Below are positions 19,001-27,368 of a DNA stretch of 64,000 nucleotides, one piece after another (the first letter of the stretch is position 1; every line of letters starts with the position of its first letter). A program made the position numbers and the translations under genes. This stretch comes from Mycobacterium mantenii (lineage in GTDB: Bacteria; Actinomycetota; Actinomycetes; Mycobacteriales; Mycobacteriaceae): assembly GCF_010731775.1 (NCBI RefSeq), contig NZ_AP022590.1, positions 930,001 to 994,000 on the forward strand, in the 5' to 3' direction. The notes below the pieces were generated by a model, which searched no databases, was not told where the DNA came from, and was given only the letters and a program-made list of their open reading frames with translations.

Positions 19001-19363
19001 CTTACCCTTTCGCCCACGCTGATTTTCGACCACCCCACACCGGCCGCGCTTGCCGAACACCTCGGCACCCAGCTGGCCTCCAGCGCCTCCGTGCCGTCTG
19101 GCACCGCGGCCGCCGCGCCGTCCGATCGCCTGGCCCGCCTCGACGACATCGCCGCCGAACTGCAAGCACTGCTGAAGGCGCCCGATCTGGGTGCCGGCGA
19201 CAAGGCGGCGATCCTCAGCCGGCTGGAAAGCCTGCTCAGCACGGTGACGGCGCCGGCGCCCGCCCCGTTCCTGGAACACCCCGACGATGCGTTCGACGAC
19301 GACATCGCCACCGCCACCGACAGTCAGCTTTTCGCCATCCTCGACGACGAAGTCGGCCCCTGA
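13001..19363 (+). CDS. pks8: Type I polyketide synthase, fully reducing module (Pks8/Pks17-like, intact)
   Basis: A 2120-aa single module: coiled-coil docking segment (about 5-32), KS (Cys203 in [10 protein letters not shown]), AT (Ser653 in GHSVGE, HAFH at 750, the malonyl-CoA pattern), DH (His956 in [11 protein letters not shown], canonical), ER ([13 protein letters not shown]), KR ([11 protein letters not shown], Tyr1818) and ACP (Ser1985). I chose the ATG at 13001 because AAGGAG lies six bases upstream and it is 19 bp after pks7. An earlier in-frame start lies inside pks7. In M. tuberculosis H37Rv the corresponding region is split into pks8 and pks17; here one uninterrupted frame carries every domain. 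It ends in [10 protein letters not shown], nearly as Pks7 does. Confidence 0.93.
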   Translation: MPGTTQHVDYLKRLTADLRRTRRRVAELEGRLSEPVAVVGMACRYAGGVESPEDLWNLVIEGRDTVSDFPADRGWDVEGLYDPDPDAKGKMYTRQGSFLQQAGDFDAGFFGIGPSEALAMDPQQRMMLEICWEALERAGIDPFALRGSSTGVFAGVIHAGYGGEVKGELEGYGLTGSTLSVTSGRVSYVLGLEGPAVSVDTACSSSLVSMHLAAQSLRSGECDLALAGGVTVMATPAAFVEFSRQRALAPDGRCKVYAGAADGTSWSEGAGVLVLERLADARRLGHPVLAVLRGTAVNQDGASNGLTAPNGPSQQRVIRAALANAGLTAADVDVVEGHGTGTVLGDPIEAQALLATYGQDRPADRPLWLGSIKSNIGHTSAAAGVAGVIKMVQAIRHGVMPKTLHVDVPSPHVDWSAGAVALLTEPRPWPDHGGIRRAGVSSFGISGTNAHVIVEQAPARIESEAEPAPPVTNPVIPWVVSARSPEALAGQAQRLLDRLNADAGVRTVDVGWSLATTRAAFEHRAVLIGADREALTAGLAGLASGRPDPAVVVGRTRSAGKRVFVFPGQGSQSLGMGAGMYERFPVFARTFDEAVAAVDAHSRLPLREVMWGTDAELLQSTEFAQPALFVLEIALAALWQSFGVTPDVVVGHSVGEIAAACVAGALSLPDAARLVAARGRLMAGLPAGGVMVAVTATEDEVAGLLNGSVSIAAVNGPRSLVLSGERAAVAAVADRLAAGGARVHSLAVSHAFHSQLMEPMLDDFAAVAADVSAGEPRIALVSNLTGQLAGPDYGTAAYWVDHVRKPVRFVDGVRLAESLGAGAFLEVGPGAALTSAVEQSLTTDRASSVVTMAKGRPEVDSLLRAAGQLFTAGADVRWAAAFTVSDARRVELPTYAFVRRRFWLSGDSVGSANIASLGLAEAEHPLLGAVVDRPDSGGVVLTGRVSLAAQPWLADHAVAGTVLFPGAGFVELALRAGDEVGCSVIEELTLSAPLVVPTVPPTGVVQLQVVVDAAAETGGRPVAVYSRAAQSDWVLHAEGVLSDEAPAPAADLSMWPPLGADVVDVTGAYDGLAGRGYGYGPAFQGLRAVWRRGTETFAEVELPQPAGVSTGGFGIHPVVLDAALHALGVADERIETVLPFSWQGVSLYAAGASRVRVRLAPAGADAVSVELADSSGLPVLSVRELVTRAVSADQLTAAVAARSGSGELLDVVWSPVTLEGNDIGENVTVWESPSADPDAVMSVRTATHEALGVLQSWLTGAAGGVLVVLTRGSAGLAGEDVADLAGAAVWGLVRSAQAEHPGRVVLVDSDGTLDVATVIGCGEPQLVVRDGVAYSPRLKPAAQRPLLRLPGPPSVWRLAAGDAGTLEDLTVQECPSAPLEDGQVRVAVAAAGVNFRDVLVALGMYPGAAQLGAEGAGIVTELGAGVTDVTVGDAVLGIFGLAGSQAAVDRRLVTRVPHGWSMTQAAAVPVVFLTAYYGLSVLAGLRAGQRVLVHAATGGVGMAAVQLARHWGAEVFATASRGKWDTLRAMGFDDAHIADSRTLDFEQKFAAGGVDVVLNSLAGEFNDASLRLLGPGGRFIEMGKTDLRDPDTVARTHPGVTYRAFDLMEAGPDRIAEMLAELMRLFADGVLAPLPVKAFDARSAADAYRFVSQARHIGKVVLTMPDGPGGLAGGTALITGGTGMAGSAVARHLVDRYRVPHVVLVSRSGEHADGMAELAAELRGAGASVDVAACDVGDRDAVAALLARYPVRSVFHAAGVLDDAVIASLTPARIDAVLRAKVDGAWNLHELTRELDLSAFMMFSSMAGIVGAPGQGNYAAANSFLDALAAHRHAHGLPGLSVAWGMWEETSTMTQHLGEADKARMSRAGLSALSTRQALELLDVALLTENPIVVGTRLDRGALAHHSATLPPLLGQLATRPARRVLEHTDMVSLTGLRARLEGMTAEQRHGELVELVCSNAATVLGHSTADVNTDDAFGDLGFDSLTAVELRNRLKIATGLTLSPTLIFDHPTPAALAEHLGTQLASSASVPSGTAAAAPSDRLARLDDIAAELQALLKAPDLGAGDKAAILSRLESLLSTVTAPAPAPFLEHPDDAFDDDIATATDSQLFAILDDEVGP

Positions 19364-19365
19364 CC

Positions 19366-22300
19366 TTGCCATCGACAGACGTAGCGATCATCGGGCTGGC
19401 ATGCAGGTTCCCCGCCGCGGCCGGCCCGGGCGCGTTCTGGCGCCTGATCGGCGACGGGCGTGAGGCAGCCCGGTTCTCCTTTCCGGACAGGGGTGAATTC
19501 GACGCCGACTTCTTCAACCTGTCCCCACGCGAGGCGTGCGCGATGGATCCCCGGCAGCGCCTGGCCCTCGAGCTGGCCTGGGAATTGCTCGAAGACGCCT
19601 TCGTGGTGCCGGAAACGCTGCGGGGAGAACGGGTCTCGGTGTACCTCGGGGCGATGACGGATGACTACGCGGCATTGACGCTGCGCGATCTCACCGAGAA
19701 CCTGGACCACCACACCTTCACCGGGATCAGCCGGGCGATGATCGCCAACCGCATTTCGTACGCCTTCGGGCTGCACGGACCCAGCATGACCGTCGACTCC
19801 GGTCAGTCGTCCTCCCTGGCGGCGGTGCACCTCGGCTGCGAAAGCCTGCGCGCAGGGCAGTCGTCGCTGGCCGTCGCCGGCGGGGTACATCTCAACCTGG
19901 CCGACGAAATCGCAATGCTCGAACGCGAATTCGGCGCGGTATCGGTGTCGGGTCACACCTACGCGTTCGATCCGCGCGCCGACGGCTACGTGCGCGGTGA
20001 GGGCGGCGGCCTGGTGTTGTTGAAGCCGTTGCCGGCGGCGCTGGAAGACGGCGACCGCATCCGCGCGGTCATTCGCGGCGGCGCCGTGGGCAACGCCGGG
20101 CACAGCGCGACCGCCCAGACCGTGCCATCGGCTCGCGGGGAGGCGGACGTGATCCGGCGTGCGCTCGCCGAGGCGGGCCTCACGGGCGGCGACGTCGACT
20201 ACATCGAGGCGCACGGCACCGGCACCAAGGTCGGCGACGAGATCGAAGCCCGGGCGCTGGGGGAGATTTTCGCAGGGCGCGCCCACGATCCGGTACGGGT
20301 GGGATCGGTGAAGACCAATATCGGCCATGCCGGCGGCGCCGCGGGAATCGCGGGCCTGCTCAAGGCCGTGCTGGCGATCGAACATGCCGAGATCCCGCCC
20401 AGCCTCAACTACACCGGCCCCGAGGTGGACACGAAAAACCCTGGGCTGCAGTTCAACACCACCCTGGCGCCGTGGCCGAGAGCAGATCATCCGCGGCGGG
20501 CCGGGGTGTCCTCGTTCGGAATGGGCGGCACCAACGCACACCTGATCATCGAGCAGCCGCCCGCCCGGTTGGCAACGGCGCCAACGCAATCGCCCGCCGA
20601 CCCGAACGAGGCGGTCCCGTGGGTGCTGTCGGCCCGTTCCGCACAGGCGCTGGCCAACCAGGCGCAACGGTTGTCGGCCCACGTGGCCGACAACGACGGC
20701 GTCAGCACCCTCGATGTGGCCTGGTCGTTGGTCAGCACCCGCACGTGCTTCGAGCACCGCGCTGTGGTGGTGGGCGACGATCGTGCGGCGCTGGCAGCGG
20801 GTCTGGCGGCCATCGCGACGGGCGAGTCACGGCCCGGCGTTGCCGTGGACCGCGCGGCCTCGCTGGGCAAGACGGTCTTCGTGTTCCCGGGCCAGGGGTC
20901 GCAATCGTTGGGGATGGGCCGGCAACTGTATGACCGGTTCGACGCGTTCGCCCGGGCCTTCGATGACGCCGCCGCTGCCGTGGACGCTCATCTGCGGCTG
21001 CCGCTGCGCGAGGTGATGTGGGGTACGGACCCGGAGTTGTTGCGTAGCACCGAGTTTGCCCAACCCGCGCTGTTCGTGCTGGGCATCGCACTGGCGTCGT
21101 TGTGGCAGTCCTTCGGTGTGACACCGGATCTGGTGCTGGGGCACTCGGTGGGTGAGATCGCCGCGGCGTGCGTCGCCGGTGTGCTGTCGCTGGCGGATGC
21201 GTCGCGCGTGGTGGCGGCGCGCGGACGGTTGATGGCGGGGCTGCCGGCCGGCGGGGTGATGGTGGCGGTCGGCGCCGCCGAGGCCGAAGTGGCTCGGCTG
21301 CTGAACGACGGGGTGAGCATCGCGGCGGTCAACGGCCCCAACGCGGTGGTGCTTTCCGGCGCGCAGGCTCCGGTGGAGGCGCTGGCGGACCACCTGGCTC
21401 GCGCCGGTCGGCGCGTGCATCGGTTGGCGGTGTCACACGCGTTCCATTCGCCGCTGATGCGGCCCATGGTGGAAGAGCTTTCCGCCGCGGTCGCCGACAT
21501 CGAGGTGGGCCAGGCGCGGATCGGGCTGGTGTCGAACGTGACCGGGCAGCTGGCCGGCGCCGGGTACGGGTCGGCGCAGTACTGGGCGGCGCATGTCCGT
21601 CAGCCGGTGCGCTTCTTCGAGGGCGTGCGCGCCGCCGAGGCGGCCGGCGCCGCGATCTTCGTGGAACTGGGCCCGGGTGCCGCGTTGACGGCGGCGGTGG
21701 ACCAATCGTTGAGCGCCGAGCAGGCCATCTCGGTGCCCACCCTGGCCAAGGACCGCCCCGAGACCGACTCGGTGCTGGGCGCCGCCGGCCAATTGTTCAC
21801 CCGCGGCCTCGACCTCGACTGGGCCGGCGTGTTCACCGGGCGGGACGCCCGGCGGGTCGAGTTGCCGACGTATGGCTTTGCGCGGCAGAGCTTTTGGCTG
21901 GGAGGCGGGGAAGCCGGGACGACGGGGGCGCCGCCCGCCACCGCCACTCGAACGCCCGACCTGGCGCACCGGCTGCACGGACTGACGCCCGACGACCAGC
22001 GCCGGGTGCTGCTCGATCTGGTCTGCGAACATGCGGCGGCGGTGTCGGGCCACCCCGGCGGCCACGCCATCGACCACGACCGCGCCTTCATCGATCTCGG
22101 GTTCGACTCGATGATCGGGGTCGAACTGCGCAACCGCCTCACCAGCTATACCGGACTGGCGTTGTCGCGAACGTTAATCTTCGACTACCCGACACCGGCC
22201 GCGCTGGCCGATCAGCTTCGCCGGCAGCTGCTCCATGACGAGCCCACCGAATCCGACGAGGAAGAAATCTGGTCGACCCTACGCAAGATTCCGGTGCGCG

Positions 22301-22464
22301 AGCTTCGAAGAACGGGATTGCTGGAAAAACTTTTATTGCTCGCCGGCGCCCCGGAAACGCCCGTCGCCGACGCAAATGCGGGCGGCGACGACATCGACTC
22401 GTTGAGCCCCGATGCGTTGATCGCAATGGCGCTAAGCTCGGCGGATGAGGAAGACACCGAATGA
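19366..22464 (+). CDS. pks9: KSQ-AT-ACP polyketide loading module (Pks9-like)
   Basis: A 1032-aa PKS with KS (about 1-420), AT (about 500-820) and ACP (about 865-950), and no reductive domains. The KS nucleophile Cys is replaced by Gln147 in VDSGQSSSLAAVH, while the partner histidines in EAHGTGT and NIGHAGG remain. KSQ domains of this kind decarboxylate malonyl-ACP to make an acetyl starter in other PKSs. AT Ser594 (GHSVGE) with HAFH indicates malonyl-CoA. ACP Ser915 lies in LGFDSMIGV. There is no N-terminal docking helix. The start is a TTG two bases after the pks8 stop; no ATG or GTG fits. The acidic C-terminus (DSLSPDALIAMAL) resembles PKS docking tails. Confidence 0.9.
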   Translation: MPSTDVAIIGLACRFPAAAGPGAFWRLIGDGREAARFSFPDRGEFDADFFNLSPREACAMDPRQRLALELAWELLEDAFVVPETLRGERVSVYLGAMTDDYAALTLRDLTENLDHHTFTGISRAMIANRISYAFGLHGPSMTVDSGQSSSLAAVHLGCESLRAGQSSLAVAGGVHLNLADEIAMLEREFGAVSVSGHTYAFDPRADGYVRGEGGGLVLLKPLPAALEDGDRIRAVIRGGAVGNAGHSATAQTVPSARGEADVIRRALAEAGLTGGDVDYIEAHGTGTKVGDEIEARALGEIFAGRAHDPVRVGSVKTNIGHAGGAAGIAGLLKAVLAIEHAEIPPSLNYTGPEVDTKNPGLQFNTTLAPWPRADHPRRAGVSSFGMGGTNAHLIIEQPPARLATAPTQSPADPNEAVPWVLSARSAQALANQAQRLSAHVADNDGVSTLDVAWSLVSTRTCFEHRAVVVGDDRAALAAGLAAIATGESRPGVAVDRAASLGKTVFVFPGQGSQSLGMGRQLYDRFDAFARAFDDAAAAVDAHLRLPLREVMWGTDPELLRSTEFAQPALFVLGIALASLWQSFGVTPDLVLGHSVGEIAAACVAGVLSLADASRVVAARGRLMAGLPAGGVMVAVGAAEAEVARLLNDGVSIAAVNGPNAVVLSGAQAPVEALADHLARAGRRVHRLAVSHAFHSPLMRPMVEELSAAVADIEVGQARIGLVSNVTGQLAGAGYGSAQYWAAHVRQPVRFFEGVRAAEAAGAAIFVELGPGAALTAAVDQSLSAEQAISVPTLAKDRPETDSVLGAAGQLFTRGLDLDWAGVFTGRDARRVELPTYGFARQSFWLGGGEAGTTGAPPATATRTPDLAHRLHGLTPDDQRRVLLDLVCEHAAAVSGHPGGHAIDHDRAFIDLGFDSMIGVELRNRLTSYTGLALSRTLIFDYPTPAALADQLRRQLLHDEPTESDEEEIWSTLRKIPVRELRRTGLLEKLLLLAGAPETPVADANAGGDDIDSLSPDALIAMALSSADEEDTE

Positions 22465-22625
22465 TGAATTCCCCGCTGGCGGAAATGATTACGCCAACGC
22501 GGAGGCGCTCTAATACGACATATGTTGAATACGAAGAATTTTTGCAAGACCGAACCGCACCGCATAAACTTTCGTGTTCACGGGGAGCGTTTCTGCTAAT
22601 TGGCAATCAAGAGGGTAGAGCATGA
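22461..22625 (+). CDS. Possible 54-aa ORF overlapping both pks9 and pks11
   Basis: An ATG at 22461 overlaps the pks9 stop (ATGA), stays open for 54 codons, and its TGA overlaps the ATG of the following type III PKS (ATGA at 22622). It starts [18 protein letters not shown] and ends [10 protein letters not shown]. Double 4-bp overlaps are typical of coupled genes. However, third-position GC is only about 44 percent (24 of 54 codons), far below the neighbours, and no family is recognised. The stretch could instead be an AT-rich promoter or leader for pks11. Low confidence as a protein. Confidence 0.3.
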   Translation: MMNSPLAEMITPTRRRSNTTYVEYEEFLQDRTAPHKLSCSRGAFLLIGNQEGRA

Positions 22626-23683
22626 GCGTCATCGCGGGTGTATTCGGCGCGTTGCCGCCGCATCGGTACAGCCAACGCGAAATCACCGACCAGATCGTCG
22701 AGTTCCCCACGCTGAAGGAACACGAAGAGGTCGTCCGGCGCCTGCACGCCGCCGCCAAGGTCAACAGCCGCCACTTCGTGTTGCCCCTGGAGCGGTATCA
22801 CGCGCTGACCGACTTCGGCGCGACCAACGAGATCTTCATCGACAAGGCCGTGGAGCTGGGCTGCGACGCACTGCTGGGCGCTCTCGACGAGGCCGGGCTG
22901 CAGCCGCAAGACATCGACATGATCGCGACCACGACGGTCACCGGCATCGCGGTGCCGTCCCTCGACGCCCGGATCGTCGGGCGCCTCGGCCTGCGCCCGG
23001 ACGTGCGCCGGGTCCCGCTGTTCGGTCTGGGCTGCGCGGCCGGGGCCGCGGGCGTGGGCCGGCTGCACGACTACCTGCGTGGTGCGCCCGACGGCGTCGC
23101 CGCCCTGGTGTCGGTCGAGCTCTGTTCGCTCACCTTCCCGACGGTCCGGCCGACCGTGTCGGGACTGGTGGGGACGGCGATGTTCGGTGACGGCGCCGCC
23201 GCGGTGGTCGCCGTCGGCGACCGTCGCGCCGAGCAGCTGAATTCCGCGGGGCCCGACATCCTGGATTCACGCAGCCGCCTATACCCGGAATCGCTGCACA
23301 TCATGGGCTGGAACATCGGCTCGGACGGCATGCAGCTGGTGATGTCCCCTGAACTGCCGAAGGTCATCGACCGCTACGTGGCCGACGACGTGAACAGTTT
23401 CCTCGCCGGACACGGCCTGACCAAGGACGACATCGGCGCCTGGGTGACTCACCCCGGTGGCCCCAAGGTCATCAACGCGATCGCCAAGAGCCTGGACCTG
23501 CCCGCGGAGGCGCAGGAATTGACCTGGCGCTCACTCGGGGAAGTCGCCAACCTGTCGTCGGCGTCGGTGCTGCACATCCTGCGGGACACCATCGCCAAAC
23601 CACCGCCGGGCGGCAGCCCAGGGCTGATGCTCGCGATCGGTCCCGGTTTCGGCTCCGAACTGGTGTTACTGCGCTGGCACTGA
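22622..23683 (+). CDS. pks11: Type III polyketide synthase, PKS11-like
   Basis: A 353-aa chalcone-synthase-superfamily protein with Cys138 ([12 protein letters not shown]), His277 (THPGGPKV) and Asn310 ([10 protein letters not shown]). It is very similar to the type III PKS at 5423, so the two enzymes flanking the type I genes look like a duplication. M. tuberculosis PKS11 makes alkylpyrones from long acyl-CoA starters; the same role is inferred here. AGAGGG seven bases before the ATG is a good ribosome site. The gene ends 40 bp from a convergent ABC-F gene. The cyp139 gene that follows pks11 in M. tuberculosis is not present. Confidence 0.92.
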   Translation: MSVIAGVFGALPPHRYSQREITDQIVEFPTLKEHEEVVRRLHAAAKVNSRHFVLPLERYHALTDFGATNEIFIDKAVELGCDALLGALDEAGLQPQDIDMIATTTVTGIAVPSLDARIVGRLGLRPDVRRVPLFGLGCAAGAAGVGRLHDYLRGAPDGVAALVSVELCSLTFPTVRPTVSGLVGTAMFGDGAAAVVAVGDRRAEQLNSAGPDILDSRSRLYPESLHIMGWNIGSDGMQLVMSPELPKVIDRYVADDVNSFLAGHGLTKDDIGAWVTHPGGPKVINAIAKSLDLPAEAQELTWRSLGEVANLSSASVLHILRDTIAKPPPGGSPGLMLAIGPGFGSELVLLRWH

Positions 23684-23723
23684 GCGGGTAACCGCACCCC
23701 GGATCCGTTGGCGCTCAACGTCA

Positions 23724-25499
23724 TTACTCGTCGAGCAGCTCGGAGAGCTCCAGCCAGCGGCTCTCGGTCGCGGCGACCTCATCCTCGAGCGCACGCAGCT
23801 CCTGGGTGAGCCGCGTGACGCCGACATGGTCGGACTGGTCGTGTGCCGCGAGTTCGTTGTGTTTGTCCTCGATTCGGCCGGACAGGCGCGCGAGCTGGCG
23901 ATCGACGCCGGACAGCTCCTTCTCGGCGGCCCGGCGCCGCGCCCCGGACATCCCTTCCGGCTCGGCGGGCGCCGGCGTGGTGGCCGCCGGCGCGGTCTGG
24001 TGCGCGGCCAGCCGCAGATACTCGTCGACCCCGCCGGGCAGATGCCGCAACCGGCCGTCGAGCACCGCGTATTGCTGATCGGTGACTCGCTCCAGCAGGT
24101 AGCGGTCGTGCGAGACGACGATCAGCGTGCCCGCCCACGAGTCGAGCAGATCCTCCACCGCGGTCAGCGTGTCGGTGTCGACGTCGTTGGTGGGCTCGTC
24201 GAGCAGCAACACGTTGGGTTCGGACAACAGCGTGAGCATCAGCTGCAGCCGCCGCCGCTGCCCGCCGGAGAGTTCGCCGATCCGCGCGGAGAGGTGGCCC
24301 TTGCCGAACCCGAGCCGCTCCAGCAGCTGGGCGGGCGTCACCTCGCGACCCTCGACCTCGTATCCACCGCGCAGCCTGCCCAGCACGTCGGCGATCCGGT
24401 CGTCGTTGAGGCCGGCCAGCGCGTCGCCCTGCTGGTCGAGCACGGCCAGCTGAACGGTCTTGCCGCGCTTGACGCGTCCGGTGTCCGGCGTGACGGTGCC
24501 GGCGATCAGCCCCAGTAGGGTCGACTTCCCGGCGCCGTTGGCGCCGACGATGCCGGTGCGCTCGCCGGGGGCGATCCGCCACTCGACATCGCGCAGCACC
24601 GGTCGGCCGTCGAACGTCACCGACACGTCGAGCAGGTCGATCACGTCCTTGCCCAGCCGTGCGGTGGCCAGCTTGGCCAGCTCGACGGTGTTGCGCAGCG
24701 GCGGCACGTCGGCGATCAGCTGGTTGGCGGCCTCGATGCGGAACTTGGGCTTCGAGGTGCGGGCCGGCGCGCCGCGACGCAACCAGGCCAGCTCCTTGCG
24801 CATCAGGTTCTGTCGCTTGGCCTCAGTGGCAGCGGCCATCCGGTCCCGCTCGACGCGCTGCAGGACGTACGCCGCGTAGCCGCCGTCGAACGGTTCGACG
24901 ATCCCGTCGTGCACCTCCCATGTCGTGGTGGCGACTTCGTCGAGGAACCAGCGGTCGTGGGTCACCAGCAGCAGGCCGCCGGTGTTGCGCGCCCAGCGCC
25001 CTTTGAGGTGCTCGGCCAGCCAGGTGATGCCCTCGATGTCCAGATGGTTGGTGGGCTCGTCGAGCGCGATGACGTCCCATTCGCCGGCCAACAGCCTGGC
25101 CAGCTGCACCCGGCGGCGTTGGCCTCCGGACAGTGTGGAAACCGCTGCCTCCCAGGCGATGTCGGAGACCAGGCCGGCGACCACGTCGCGAACCCGGGCG
25201 TCACCGGCCCACTGGTGTTCGGCCGCGTCGCCGACCAGCGTGTAGCCCACGCTGCGGTCCGGGTCCAGGGTGTCGGCTTGGCTCAGCGCGCCGACCCGCA
25301 ACCCGCTGCGCCGGGTGACCCGGCCCGAATCGGGGCGCTGCTGGCCGGTCAGCAGCCGCAGCAGGCTGGATTTGCCGTCACCGTTTCGCCCGACGATGCC
25401 GATGCGCGCGCCGTCGTTGACCCCGAGCGTGATCGAGTCGAAGACCACCTGCGTCGGATATTCGAGGTGTACGGCCTCGGCTCCAAGTAGGTGTGCCAC
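23724..25499 (-). CDS. ABC-F family ATPase (Rv1668c-Rv1667c-like, single gene)
   Basis: A 591-aa protein with two ABC ATPase domains and no membrane segment. Domain 1 has GRNGDGKSS, LSGGQRRRVQLARLL and DEPTNHLD. Domain 2 has GANGAGKST, LSGGQRRRLQL and DEPTNDVD. A charged helical tail (about 520-591) looks coiled-coil. This is the ABC-F layout: ribosome-acting factors involved in translation rescue or antibiotic protection, not transporters. M. tuberculosis annotations call the halves Rv1667c and Rv1668c macrolide-transport proteins; here they form one uninterrupted gene. GTG start. It lies 17 bp downstream of the ANTAR regulator and is probably co-transcribed with it. Substrate or drug unknown. 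Confidence 0.9.
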   Translation of the reverse strand: MAHLLGAEAVHLEYPTQVVFDSITLGVNDGARIGIVGRNGDGKSSLLRLLTGQQRPDSGRVTRRSGLRVGALSQADTLDPDRSVGYTLVGDAAEHQWAGDARVRDVVAGLVSDIAWEAAVSTLSGGQRRRVQLARLLAGEWDVIALDEPTNHLDIEGITWLAEHLKGRWARNTGGLLLVTHDRWFLDEVATTTWEVHDGIVEPFDGGYAAYVLQRVERDRMAAATEAKRQNLMRKELAWLRRGAPARTSKPKFRIEAANQLIADVPPLRNTVELAKLATARLGKDVIDLLDVSVTFDGRPVLRDVEWRIAPGERTGIVGANGAGKSTLLGLIAGTVTPDTGRVKRGKTVQLAVLDQQGDALAGLNDDRIADVLGRLRGGYEVEGREVTPAQLLERLGFGKGHLSARIGELSGGQRRRLQLMLTLLSEPNVLLLDEPTNDVDTDTLTAVEDLLDSWAGTLIVVSHDRYLLERVTDQQYAVLDGRLRHLPGGVDEYLRLAAHQTAPAATTPAPAEPEGMSGARRRAAEKELSGVDRQLARLSGRIEDKHNELAAHDQSDHVGVTRLTQELRALEDEVAATESRWLELSELLDE

Positions 25500-25516
25500 C
25501 GGGCAAAGCTACCGTC

Positions 25517-26200
25517 CTAGTCGAGGGTGAGCAGCGCCTGGTCGATTTGGCTTCGGGTCTCCGGCGATGCCGCCTGATGGACCAGCGCGTCCAGGAAGCG
25601 GCTGGCGACGTCGCGCAGCTTGAGGTTGGCTTCCTGGGATCGCCAGACCAGAATGTCGAACGCCTTTTCCGCGGAGATGCCGTAGGCGGCCATCAACACG
25701 CCCTTGGCCTGTTCGATCTGTGCGCGGGCGTTGGCCACCGACTCCAGCACTTTGGTTATGTCGGAGTGCAGCGAGTCGGTGACGTCGACGTAGAACCCCG
25801 ACGTGCCGATCAGCTCGCCGTCGTCGTCGAGCATCCGGTCGCCGACGACGACAACGCAGCGGGTGCGCCCACCGGTATCGACGATGCGGTGCCGGCTGCT
25901 GAACGGCTTTCCCTGCAACACTCGTTCCAGGACGGCCGCAACGTGTTCGCGGTCTTCGGGATGCTTGTGTTGCAGCAACAGATCGGTAGTGGGTTCCACC
26001 GTTCCGGGCGCGTAGCCGTGCATGCGCGCGACGGCGTCCGACCACTGCCAGCGGTCGCCGTCGAGAAGATAGCTGAACCTGCCGACCTTCTGCGGGTCGC
26101 CGAGGCCGAGAACCAGGTCGACCGCGCTGAGTTCCTCCTCGTCGATGACGTTCGACACCGGGGTCTCGCGGTCAGCTTCATCCTTGGAATTCACCGTCAT
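25517..26200 (-). CDS. PAS and ANTAR domain RNA-binding regulator
   Basis: A 227-aa protein. Residues about 30-145 look like a PAS fold (RFSYLLDGDRWQWSDAVARM, then HPEDREHV, and GTSGFYVDVTDS). Residues about 150-205 form an ANTAR domain (ARAQIEQAKGVLMAAYGISA with EAFDILVWRSQ-like spacing). ANTAR proteins bind paired RNA hairpins and prevent transcription termination. Here the input would be the PAS domain rather than a histidine kinase. The ATG at 26200 has GGAAGG about nine bases upstream. It sits between the enolase-family gene and the ABC-F gene on the same strand, so it may control either. Target RNAs not identified. Confidence 0.85.
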   Translation of the reverse strand: MTVNSKDEADRETPVSNVIDEEELSAVDLVLGLGDPQKVGRFSYLLDGDRWQWSDAVARMHGYAPGTVEPTTDLLLQHKHPEDREHVAAVLERVLQGKPFSSRHRIVDTGGRTRCVVVVGDRMLDDDGELIGTSGFYVDVTDSLHSDITKVLESVANARAQIEQAKGVLMAAYGISAEKAFDILVWRSQEANLKLRDVASRFLDALVHQAASPETRSQIDQALLTLD

Positions 26201-26261
26201 CGTGAAATGCCTTCCTAGTCAACGGCCACAGCTCCGGGTTGCTCGTCCACATGGATACCCA

Positions 26262-27368
26262 TCACGCCACCCGGTACCGCTCGGCGTCCGGGTGCTTGAA
26301 TTCCAGGCCGAGACCCGGCCGTTGTTGATCGGGCCGCAACGCACCGCCCTCCGGCGACAGGGCGCCGTCGAACAGCGTCTGTTCGATGCGATGGTGATCG
26401 TGGAAGTACTCCAGGTGCCGCAGATTCGGGATGGTGCTGGCGACGTGGGCGTGCAGGTTGGGAGCGCAGTGCCCGGAGACGTCCACGTTGTAGGCGGCGG
26501 CCACGGCCGCGGCGCGCACCCAGTCGGTGATGCCCCCGCAGCGGGTGACGTCGATCTGCAGGCAGTCGACCGCCTGGGCGGCGAGCATCCGGTTGAAGTA
26601 GGCCAGATCGTAGCCGTACTCACCGGCGGTGACGTCCGGGCTGACCTGGTCACGGACCTCCCGAAGCCCGTCCAGGTCGTCGGAGGAGACGGGTTCTTCG
26701 AACCACGTGACGCCGTGGTCGGCCATGGCGTGCGCCACCCGGATCGCCTGCTTGCGCCGGTAGCCGCCGTTGGCGTCCACGTACAGTTCGACGTGAGGCC
26801 CGATCACCTTGCGCGCCAGGGTAATCCGATCCAGATCGCGGCCCACGTCGGAGCCCCAGGACTCGCCGATCTTGATTTTCACCCGGGGGATGTGCCATTC
26901 GCCGACCCAGCGTTCGAGTTGAGCGCGGGTGGTGCGCTCGTCGTAGGTGGTGAAGCCGCCGCTGCCGTAAATCGGTACCTCGGCACGCGTCATGCCGAGC
27001 AATCGGCATACCGGTAGCCCCAGCAGCTTGCCCTTGAGGTCCCACAGCGCGGTGTCGAGCGCCGAGATCGCGCAGGCGGCCAGGCCGGGCCGCCCGTTGT
27101 TGCGCATCGCCCTGACCATCGACTCCCACCGTGCCGGAATGTCCACGGCGCTGTGTCCGGTGAGCGCTCCGGCGAGCTTGCCGCCGATCAGCTTGGCGCA
27201 TGCCCCGTCGGCGTAGGTGTAGCCGATTCCGCGTCGTCCGCCGGCCGTGACCTCGGTCAACACCAGGGTGGTCGACGACCAGGACAGGGTGCCGTCGGCT
27301 TCCGTTGTATCGGTGGGGATTTCGTAGACTTGCGCGGTGACCGCCTCGATCCGCGCCGAGGGCGTCAT
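26262..27368 (-). CDS. Enolase-superfamily enzyme (mandelate racemase/sugar-acid dehydratase type)
   Basis: A 368-aa protein of the mandelate racemase/muconate-lactonising subgroup. Candidate catalytic and metal residues in order are Lys164 and Lys166 (KIKIGES), Asp198 (VDANGGY), Glu224 or Glu225 (FEEPVSSDD), Glu250 (AGEYGYD), Asp273 and His300 (SGHCAPNLH). That set fits abstraction of a proton next to a carboxylate, as in aldonate dehydratases; the substrate cannot be read from sequence. I chose the ATG at 27368 because it overlaps the SDR stop (ATGA). A longer in-frame extension has an Arg-rich, non-homologous N-terminus. Its neighbours (SDR, GH15, GMC oxidase) suggest a sugar acid. Confidence 0.85.
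   Translation of the reverse strand: MTPSARIEAVTAQVYEIPTDTTEADGTLSWSSTTLVLTEVTAGGRRGIGYTYADGACAKLIGGKLAGALTGHSAVDIPARWESMVRAMRNNGRPGLAACAISALDTALWDLKGKLLGLPVCRLLGMTRAEVPIYGSGGFTTYDERTTRAQLERWVGEWHIPRVKIKIGESWGSDVGRDLDRITLARKVIGPHVELYVDANGGYRRKQAIRVAHAMADHGVTWFEEPVSSDDLDGLREVRDQVSPDVTAGEYGYDLAYFNRMLAAQAVDCLQIDVTRCGGITDWVRAAAVAAAYNVDVSGHCAPNLHAHVASTIPNLRHLEYFHDHHRIEQTLFDGALSPEGGALRPDQQRPGLGLEFKHPDAERYRVA

Noticed and set aside
18538..19365. Long N-terminal extension of the pks9-like frame
   Set aside because: The extra 276 codons overlap the KR-ACP part of pks8 and are Arg- and Pro-rich. The KS fold begins right after the TTG at 19366.
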